Source: Verrucomicrobiota bacterium
GTDB taxonomy: Bacteria > Chlamydiota > Chlamydiia > Chlamydiales > Rhabdochlamydiaceae
Length of the DNA: 11,195 bases
Reading direction: 5' to 3'
NCBI GenBank assembly: GCA_903970455.1
Contig: CAJCIW010000041.1
Span: 1 to 11,195, forward strand
The notes under the pieces are model-generated. The model saw only the letters and a program-made list of their open reading frames with translations, ran no database searches and was not told where the DNA came from. Positions 6,957 to 11,195 of this stretch are shown here, piece by piece. Both the position numbers and the translations under genes were made by a program. How positions within the stretch are numbered: the first letter of the stretch is position 1; every line of letters begins with the position of its first letter.

Positions 6957-8423
6957 ATGGCAAAAGGACTATTTATCAAGAAATCGATCAAGACACTGCT
7001 CGATGAAGCTCAACAAAGTCAGCATACGATGAAGCGCTCTTTGGGCGCGACAACTCTCACCGCGATGGGAATTGGCGCGATTATTGGCGCCGGAATCTTT
7101 GTCCTCACGGGACAGGCTGCCGCTGAATACGCCGGCCCTGCGATTCTCCTCTCATTCGTTCTGGCAGCTCTGATCTGCGTCTTTGCTGCACTCTGTTATG
7201 CCGAGTTCGCTTCTTTGATTCCGATTTCCGGCAGCGCTTATACCTATGCCTACGCGACCATGGGAGAGTTCACCGCATGGATCATCGGTTGGGGGCTGAC
7301 AATGGAATACATGTTCTCTGCGTCAACGGTCTCTGTCGGATGGTCAGGATATTTTGTCAGCTTGCTCAAAGATTTTGGCATCACGATTCCGGCTCAATTT
7401 GCCAGTGCGCCGATCAACTATGAAGTCGGAGCCGGTTGGACGCAGACAGGCGCTATCATCAACCTGCCCGCGATTTTGATCGTAGCCTTGATGGGAACCC
7501 TCGTTGCGATCGGTATTAAGGCTGCTGCGAGTTTCAATAATGTGATGGTGATCATTAAGCTTTCCGTTATCGCGCTTTTCATTGCTTGCGGGGTGGCTTA
7601 CATCAATTCGGACAATTTGACACCTTTTGTCCCGAGCAATACGGGAACTTTCGGTCAATTCGGTTTTAGCGGGATTCTTCGAGGAGCAGGGGTGGTTTTC
7701 TTCGCTTTCATCGGTTTTGACGCCCTCTCGACAATGGCCCAGGAATGTCGCAATCCGCAAAAGCATATGCCTATAGGGATGCTCGGATCGCTCGGGATCT
7801 CTACAATTGCCTATATTATTGTTGGGATTGTTCTTCTTGGCCTCGTGAGCTATACAATGCTCAATGTCCCCGATCCGATCGCCGTTGCTGTCAACGCCCT
7901 TGGCCCCAAATTTCTGTGGCTGCGTTTCGTGATTAAAATTGCCATTTTAGCCGGTCTGACATCCGTCGTCCTAGTCATGCTATTGGGACAGGCTCGCATT
8001 TTCTACACGATGTCCAAAGACGGCCTCTTGCCAAAACCTTTTGCCAAGATCAGCCCGAGGTTCCATACGCCTTTTTTCTCTACCGTCATCGTGTCAATTT
8101 TCTGCTTTTTTCTTGCGGGGATTTTCCCTGTCGGGATTTTGGGACAGCTGACCTGCATGGGCGCCCTTCTCGCTTTTGCCATTGTCTGCTTCGGCATTCT
8201 CGTGCTCCGCTACAAGCAGCCGACGCTGCACCGCCCCTTCAAAACGCCATTTGTGCCTTGGATCCCTCTTGCCGGGACCGTCGCCTGCGTGATCCAAATG
8301 ATTTGCCTCCCCGGAGTAACCTGGGGTCAATTTTTGATTTGGATGATGCTTGGTTGCGTCATCTATTTTGGCTACAGCATTAAGCACAGCAAAGCCCGCT
8401 TAGCCCCGGCCAAAAAGAAGTAA
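6957..8423 (+). CDS. APC-superfamily amino-acid permease (cationic amino-acid transporter type)
   Basis: Inner-membrane amino-acid transporter of 488 residues with about 12 hydrophobic segments. Helix 1 carries the broken-helix substrate motif GAIIGAGIFVL (about 40-50). Helix 6 carries FAFIGFDALSTMAQECRNP (239-257) followed by the conserved KHMPIG, the signature of the CAT/YfnA branch that also includes mammalian CAT proteins. The C-terminal half contains GQARIFYTMSKDGLLP (about 334-349), another hallmark. Substrate is probably one or more amino acids, possibly cationic, taken up from the host cell; exact specificity cannot be read. I chose ATG at 6957 (AGGA nearby) over TTG at 6921. The last ~70 bases of this gene are repeated at 9674-9746, beyond the next gene. 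Confidence 0.92.
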   Translation: MAKGLFIKKSIKTLLDEAQQSQHTMKRSLGATTLTAMGIGAIIGAGIFVLTGQAAAEYAGPAILLSFVLAALICVFAALCYAEFASLIPISGSAYTYAYATMGEFTAWIIGWGLTMEYMFSASTVSVGWSGYFVSLLKDFGITIPAQFASAPINYEVGAGWTQTGAIINLPAILIVALMGTLVAIGIKAAASFNNVMVIIKLSVIALFIACGVAYINSDNLTPFVPSNTGTFGQFGFSGILRGAGVVFFAFIGFDALSTMAQECRNPQKHMPIGMLGSLGISTIAYIIVGIVLLGLVSYTMLNVPDPIAVAVNALGPKFLWLRFVIKIAILAGLTSVVLVMLLGQARIFYTMSKDGLLPKPFAKISPRFHTPFFSTVIVSIFCFFLAGIFPVGILGQLTCMGALLAFAIVCFGILVLRYKQPTLHRPFKTPFVPWIPLAGTVACVIQMICLPGVTWGQFLIWMMLGCVIYFGYSIKHSKARLAPAKKK

Positions 8424-8453
8424 AGAGCTGAATTCACCACCCGTTCGCTGTGC

Positions 8454-8504
8454 TCTCTAGTGCTCCATCAACCCCTCATTTAGGGCTTGATGGAGCACTA
8501 GAGA
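8454..8504 (+). repeat. Palindromic element inserted in repeat copy 1 (18-bp perfect stem)
   Basis: Arms 8454-8471 and 8487-8504 are perfectly complementary over 18 bp. Inside the loop, CCCT (8473-8476) and AGGG (8482-8485) extend the structure. Compared with copy 2, the extra 41 bases are 8461-8501, and CTAG occurs on each side (8457-8460 and 8498-8501). No run of T follows on either strand, so it is not a standard terminator. It resembles a REP-like or miniature palindromic insertion. Loss from copy 2 is the alternative. Confidence 0.7.
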
Positions 8505-8554
8505 CACAGAGATCAGAGAGGCAGCAGAGAGGAAAAAAAGAAGAGGTCTGGTTG

Positions 8555-8591
8555 ACCTCCCCTTCTTGCACTCCGTGCAAGAAGGGGAGGT
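8555..8591 (+). repeat. Strong hairpin, copy 1 (17-bp stem, 3-base loop)
   Basis: Arms 8555-8571 and 8575-8591 pair perfectly around the loop TCC. The core CTTCTTGCAC/GTGCAAGAAG is shared with 9829-9861, while the outer stem pair differs in a compensated way. No T-run follows on the + strand. On the minus strand a T-rich tract lies about 12-20 bases beyond the hairpin, so it could end transcription poorly at best. Confidence 0.75.
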
Positions 8592-8703
8592 TAGGCGACT
8601 AACTCAACCTTTCTATAGATCATATGTTTGCTGTAAATTAAGCCAAAGCTGCGGAGCTGTGTTAAATAATAATAACTCAACTTTTGAATGCCGTAATCTT
8701 TTG

Positions 8704-8734
8704 TTGACTAATAATATGCGCTGATTAATAATAT
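8704..8734 (+). promoter_or_regulatory. Possible promoter for the methyltransferase-like gene
   Basis: TTGACT (8704-8709) and TAATAT (8729-8734) have a 19-base spacer, longer than ideal, in a very AT-rich stretch. The -10 assignment is uncertain because several overlapping AT-rich hexamers are possible. The rest of 8617-8744 shows no gene. Confidence 0.3.
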
Positions 8735-8768
8735 ACATAAACTATTGCTTAATTATAGGATAATTGCT

Positions 8769-9605
8769 ATGTCGACAATAAATTATTTTAACATGTATTC
8801 TTTGGATTTCTCTTACGTCGGTCAATTGAAAGAAGCCTTGAAATTGCAAGAAGAGGACGAGATTAGGCCATTGATGGAAAACGCTTTAAAAGCGACAACA
8901 ATCCGAAATGGCCTTGAACAACGATCGCTAAACAAGAGTATGTTGATAGAATTTCCACAGTTTAAGAAGGCCATCGAACTAATAGATAAAGCATCCACAG
9001 CTGCAACAGGGATCCTTGAAAAGTATTCCGACGCAGACCCTTATGAACTGCAAGAAATTGTTCATAGAATATTGGGGATTTCAAAAAAGCCACTTGCAGA
9101 GGAGCTCAAGCAAACCTATTTGAAAATCATGCAGCAGTCTGGTTTCCTCCAACTAAAAGATATGAAAATTAAAGTTGGGGATCAGGTTGCACAATTGTTT
9201 CGGGAGCGGCCTGAAATAGACTGGTTAAACCTTGGTTGCGGAGAAGCAGGTAGAGATGCGGTTGGATCTTGTCATTTTCGAAGAGAAAAAGACCATGACA
9301 CACGTGCAATGACCATCGATCTTTCCGTGTTGATGGGCCCAAATATTGTCGTCGACATGCACGATGTGGAATTTTGGGATGCGATTCCTAACGAAAAATT
9401 CTCAACGATCAACGACCACAGTTATGGATATTTCCTTTTTGATGAACAACGATCTAACCAAACTTTGTCTCAAATTTTTCGAACTCTCAAGCCGGGAGCC
9501 TCTTTGATCATGGATCATGCCTTTAAAGACGAGCATAAAAGCTGTTTAAGAGAAATAGGATTTATCCTGGATGAAACTCAACAAATTATCGCTAGAAAGC
9601 CTTAA
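8769..9605 (+). CDS. Putative class I SAM-dependent methyltransferase-like protein
   Basis: The C-terminal half (about 150-278 of 278 residues) looks like a class I SAM methyltransferase: motif I-like LNLGCGEAG (153-161), an acidic residue after a strand (MTIDLS, Asp184), VVDMHDVEFWD (194-204), a strand-like NDHSYGYFLF (215-224) and the usual RTLKPGASLIMDH (238-250). The N-terminal 140 residues are helical and match no domain I know. Substrate is unknown. ATG at 8769 is preferred over TTG at 8745 because TAGGA lies 8 bases upstream. The gene is AT-rich and is enclosed by the two direct repeats that contain the permease tail, so it looks acquired or at least recombination-prone. The glycine-rich loop is atypical, and enzymatic activity is not certain. 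Confidence 0.8.
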   Translation: MSTINYFNMYSLDFSYVGQLKEALKLQEEDEIRPLMENALKATTIRNGLEQRSLNKSMLIEFPQFKKAIELIDKASTAATGILEKYSDADPYELQEIVHRILGISKKPLAEELKQTYLKIMQQSGFLQLKDMKIKVGDQVAQLFRERPEIDWLNLGCGEAGRDAVGSCHFRREKDHDTRAMTIDLSVLMGPNIVVDMHDVEFWDAIPNEKFSTINDHSYGYFLFDEQRSNQTLSQIFRTLKPGASLIMDHAFKDEHKSCLREIGFILDETQQIIARKP

Positions 9606-9657
9606 AGTGTGGTCTACTGAAAATTCGTAAAGGGAATTGGAAAGAAAATGACGCTTA

Positions 9658-9676
9658 GTCGAGTGGTATACTCGGC
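9658..9676 (+). repeat. Small hairpin at the left edge of repeat copy 2
   Basis: CGAGT (9660-9664) and ACTCG (9670-9674) pair around GGTAT, with one G-T and one G-C pair extending the stem. It lies exactly at the point where similarity to the permease gene begins, so it may mark the recombination boundary. It is short and could be chance. Confidence 0.35.
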
Positions 9677-9746
9677 TGCGTCATCTATTTTGGCTACAGC
9701 ATTAAGCACAGCAAAGCGCGCTTATTCCCCCGCCAAAAAGAAGTAA
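9674..9746 (+). pseudogene. Fragment of the permease 3' end
   Basis: Corresponds to the last 72 bases of the permease gene (8352-8423), encoding GCVIYFGYSIKHSKARL in the original. An extra base near 9724-9730 (TTCCCCCGCC against GCCCCGGCC) shifts the frame, so the original terminal codons and stop are out of frame. No start or upstream part of the gene is present. It is a non-functional tail carried in repeat copy 2. Confidence 0.85.
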
Positions 9747-9828
9747 AGAGTTGAATTCACCACCCGTTCGCTACGCTCACTAGAGAGACACAGAGATCAC
9801 AGAGGAAAAAAAGAAGAGGGCTGGTTAT

Positions 9829-9861
9829 CGCCCCTTCTTGCACTCGGTGCAAGAAGGGGCG
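9829..9861 (+). repeat. Strong hairpin, copy 2 (15-bp stem, 3-base loop)
   Basis: Arms 9829-9843 and 9847-9861 pair perfectly around the loop TCG. Compared with 8555-8591, a T-A pair in the stem has become G-C on both sides (CTCCCC/GGGGAG against CGCCCC/GGGGCG), so pairing is kept. There is no T-run downstream. Confidence 0.75.
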
Positions 9862-9877
9862 GGCTCAACCTTCCTAT

Positions 9878-10026
9878 GTTCACTCTCCCCCAAAGATGCT
9901 GCAAGTTTCTGGAAAATCTCAGACCGTGCCGCCAGGGGTCGTCTGAAAAAAATGGCCGAAGAAGACCTTATTACTGAAATATCCACTCATGCCTTTGACC
10001 CTCAGAAAAAATTCGTGCTTAAATAA
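9878..10026 (+). pseudogene. 3' remnant of a gene encoding a winged-helix domain
   Basis: In the frame ending at the TAA at 10024-10026, the last ~48 residues read like a winged helix-turn-helix: LSPKDAASFWKISDR, then AARGRLKKMAEEDLITEI and a final FDPQKKFVLK. Domains like this occur at the C-terminus of Fic-family and some AAA/AlbA-type proteins, but I cannot name the parent. The similarity to a protein begins exactly where the direct repeat stops. The frame continues upstream only into the repeat hairpin, where a TTG at 9838 is not a convincing start. The gene therefore appears beheaded by the rearrangement that placed repeat copy 2. Confidence 0.5.
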
Positions 10027-10474
10027 TCTGCCGCTGATTTCTCCAGTCATTGCCTTCAGCTCAAAAATGGCACACCAAAAGAAAATTATATCAACATCCA
10101 ACAAGGATGCCATATATTTTCAGCGTCAGAATTATGCGGCCAGAAAAATTCTTCCCACGTAAATTTTTCACTCGAAGCATACGCTTCTTTCGCTTTTTCT
10201 ACTTTTTCATTTCTTTTATTAAGTTGCAGAGGCTTGTTGCGCAATTCGGTCAAAGCAAGGTAGCTGCCCAATGGCCGCCTGAATTAACCGGCCACTTTAT
10301 AGCTTTTTGGCATCCCCAATTCCGTCATTCGATTCAATACGTCCCATTTGACAGCCCTTCCGTGGCTTGGGTGCGTTCTCTACGAGCTGTAAGCCGGTCC
10401 CCTCAGTATTGTTTTGTACCGAAACAAGGAGTTTAACGTTGTTTGGGGGCATAGCCTAAACGTTTTCGGGTGAT
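10027..10474. other. Gene-poor stretch with short decayed reading frames
   Basis: No convincing gene is visible. On the minus strand a frame at 10283-10086 contains EKAKEAYASSEKFTWEEFF, which resembles the C-terminal end of small antitoxins, but a stop at 10286-10284 leaves it without an ATG. Another minus-strand frame at 10452-10297 gives 51 residues starting with MPPNNVKLL; it has no ribosome-binding site or recognisable family. A + strand frame from 10065 is only 32 codons. The stretch looks like eroded gene remains between the winged-helix remnant and the convergent TraB-like gene. Confidence 0.5.
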
Positions 10475-11195
10475 CTAGTTTGAATAACTCATCTTTGTTA
10501 CTTGCCAGCCATATCCCTGAAATAAAAGGGCAGGAACCCCTTTTTCCCCCACTACATGTCCAGCTCCAATGGAGATAAAAAATAGCCCGGAGTTTTCTCT
10601 CAAAAGGGAGTCAGTTTTTTCCGCCATTTTCTCACTTCTGTCATCATTAAATCGTTTAGCTACGTCTTCGGACAAACCAAAGTTTGCCACGAATTCGATT
10701 TTTTTCTCAGATCCTTCCGCAAAACCCTCACGAGTGAATTGATCTTTTTGATTCAAATTTCGATCAAATTCTTTATAAAATTTTTCTTCATCTAGAGTTA
10801 AATGCATCAAAGGTCTCCTGAGGATTTTAGAAGTGATGTTTTTGCCATACTCTTTTTGATATTCTGCTTTTGCTTCGTTCTGGAATTCAGCAGTTTCCAG
10901 CTCATGGATCATTTTCCCGTTTTCATATGATTGAATCAGCCAGCTAAGCTCCTTGCTTTGAAGTTTTTCAGCTTGTTGTTTAATAATATTATTAAAATTC
11001 TCTACTTCACCTATTGATTTTTTAAGCTCTTTAATGACGTCTAGTTCAACAACAAGGTGATTAGACTCATTGAACCTTTTGTCAATTTCTTCATCAAATA
11101 ATAATTTAAAATCGAACATATGTAGCATATGGGCAGATCCAAACATATACCCTCTTGTGACGCCTTCAGTATTTTGAATTCTATAAAACAAACCT
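10475..11195 (-). CDS. TraB/GumN family protein, 5' end cut by window edge
   Basis: Minus-strand gene ending at the TAG at 10477-10475. About 239 residues are visible and the frame stays open at the right edge. A TTG at 11191 is a possible start, but the sequence there already lies within the first conserved strand (FYRIQNTEG), so the N-terminus is probably outside. The TraB/PrgY/GumN family (related to TIKI metalloprotease-like proteins) is shown by two GxxH motifs, GSAH (18-21, counted from the TTG) and GAGH (209-212), Glu49 in LVVELD, and Arg185 in the helix before the second GxxH (NDDRSEKMAEK). The end of the domain, GVPALLFQGYGWQV, is typical. Function in bacteria is poorly known; proteolytic or regulatory roles have been proposed for relatives. 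It converges on the decayed region. Confidence 0.85.
   Translation of the reverse strand, partial: GLFYRIQNTEGVTRGYMFGSAHMLHMFDFKLLFDEEIDKRFNESNHLVVELDVIKELKKSIGEVENFNNIIKQQAEKLQSKELSWLIQSYENGKMIHELETAEFQNEAKAEYQKEYGKNITSKILRRPLMHLTLDEEKFYKEFDRNLNQKDQFTREGFAEGSEKKIEFVANFGLSEDVAKRFNDDRSEKMAEKTDSLLRENSGLFFISIGAGHVVGEKGVPALLFQGYGWQVTKMSYSN

Larger units (their letters stand above)
8352..8616 (+). repeat. Direct repeat, copy 1 (permease 3' end plus downstream sequence)
   Basis: Matches 9674-9877 in the same orientation. It covers the last 72 bases of the permease gene, the stop codon, a shared segment (AATTCACCACCCGTTCGCT), a CACAGAG-rich stretch, a GGAAAAAAAGAAGAGG tract, a hairpin and the closing CTCAACC. 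Copy 1 is longer because it holds a 41-base palindromic insertion at 8461-8501 and a few extra bases near 8515-8525 and 8593-8602. Confidence 0.92.
9674..9877 (+). repeat. Direct repeat, copy 2
   Basis: Same-orientation copy of 8352-8616. It opens with the permease tail and ends at CTCAACCTTCCTAT (9864-9877). It lacks the 41-base palindrome, joining CTAG directly to AGAGAGACACAGAG. Substitutions are scattered, so the duplication is not brand-new. The segment between the two copies is about 1.06 kb and holds one gene. Confidence 0.92.

Noticed and set aside
8424..8616. CRISPR-like array
   Set aside because: The CACAGAG-rich stretch and hairpins are not regularly spaced repeats with unique spacers; they are two copies of one larger repeat.
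9663..9672. TGGTATACT at 9664-9672 identical to the accD extended -10
   Set aside because: No -35 at suitable spacing and no gene start downstream; it is part of a small hairpin, so the match is probably chance.
10207..10265. Possible insertion-sequence end (GAGGCTTGTTGCGCAATTCGG)
   Set aside because: It faintly resembles IS5-type termini, but there is no matching inverted end, target duplication or transposase in the window.
10086..10283. Minus-strand antitoxin-like small gene
   Set aside because: Only a short C-terminal similarity by eye; no ATG, a stop just upstream and no toxin partner nearby.
10050..10436. + strand frame of 128 codons
   Set aside because: It is rich in Phe, Arg and Pro with no domain-like pattern, no ribosome-binding site and no family resemblance; it overlaps other equally weak frames on both strands.

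Overview
The window most likely comes from a member of the Chlamydiae, probably an environmental or amoeba-associated lineage (Parachlamydiales type). The main evidence is the run sodM - accD - dut - ptsN - ptsN(HTH) at 3501-6854, all on the + strand. As I recall, this is the order of C. trachomatis CT294-CT290. The accessory genes around it (a large lysine- and glutamate-rich unknown protein, a Sel1-repeat protein, a TraB/GumN-like protein and abundant intergenic repeats) fit the larger genomes of environmental chlamydiae better than the reduced Chlamydia genomes. I cannot fix the genus from sequence alone.

Layout. Positions 1-2551 encode an 848-residue protein I do not recognise, possibly missing its N-terminus at the window edge. 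It is followed by a long imperfect hairpin. Positions 2686-3426 encode a small protein with two C-terminal Sel1-like repeats. Positions 3501-6854 are the conserved housekeeping block: Mn-type superoxide dismutase, acetyl-CoA carboxylase beta subunit, dUTPase and two PTS IIA (PtsN) proteins, the second with an N-terminal DNA-binding domain. A good sigma70/sigma66-like promoter lies directly before accD, so accD-dut-ptsN-ptsN looks like one transcription unit. A perfect inverted repeat covers the ribosome-binding site of sodM. Positions 6957-8423 encode a 12-helix APC-type (cationic) amino-acid permease.

Positions 8352-9877 are the most unusual part. The last ~70 bases of the permease gene and ~130-200 bases of downstream sequence occur twice in direct orientation (8352-8616 and 9674-9877). 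Between them sits an AT-rich gene for a class I SAM-dependent methyltransferase-like protein. The copies differ by a 41-base palindromic insertion bounded by CTAG, and they share a strong hairpin whose stem carries a compensatory base-pair change. Right after the second copy lies the 3' remnant of a winged-helix protein gene, then about 450 bases of apparently decayed sequence. This reads as a hypervariable junction behind a conserved operon. The window closes with a minus-strand TraB/GumN-like gene cut by the window edge.

How the genes work together: the conserved block covers oxidative defence, fatty-acid synthesis, nucleotide-pool hygiene and a PTS-type regulatory relay with no sugar transporter nearby. 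The neighbouring permease is a nutrient-import gene that the relay could plausibly control, but that link is inference.
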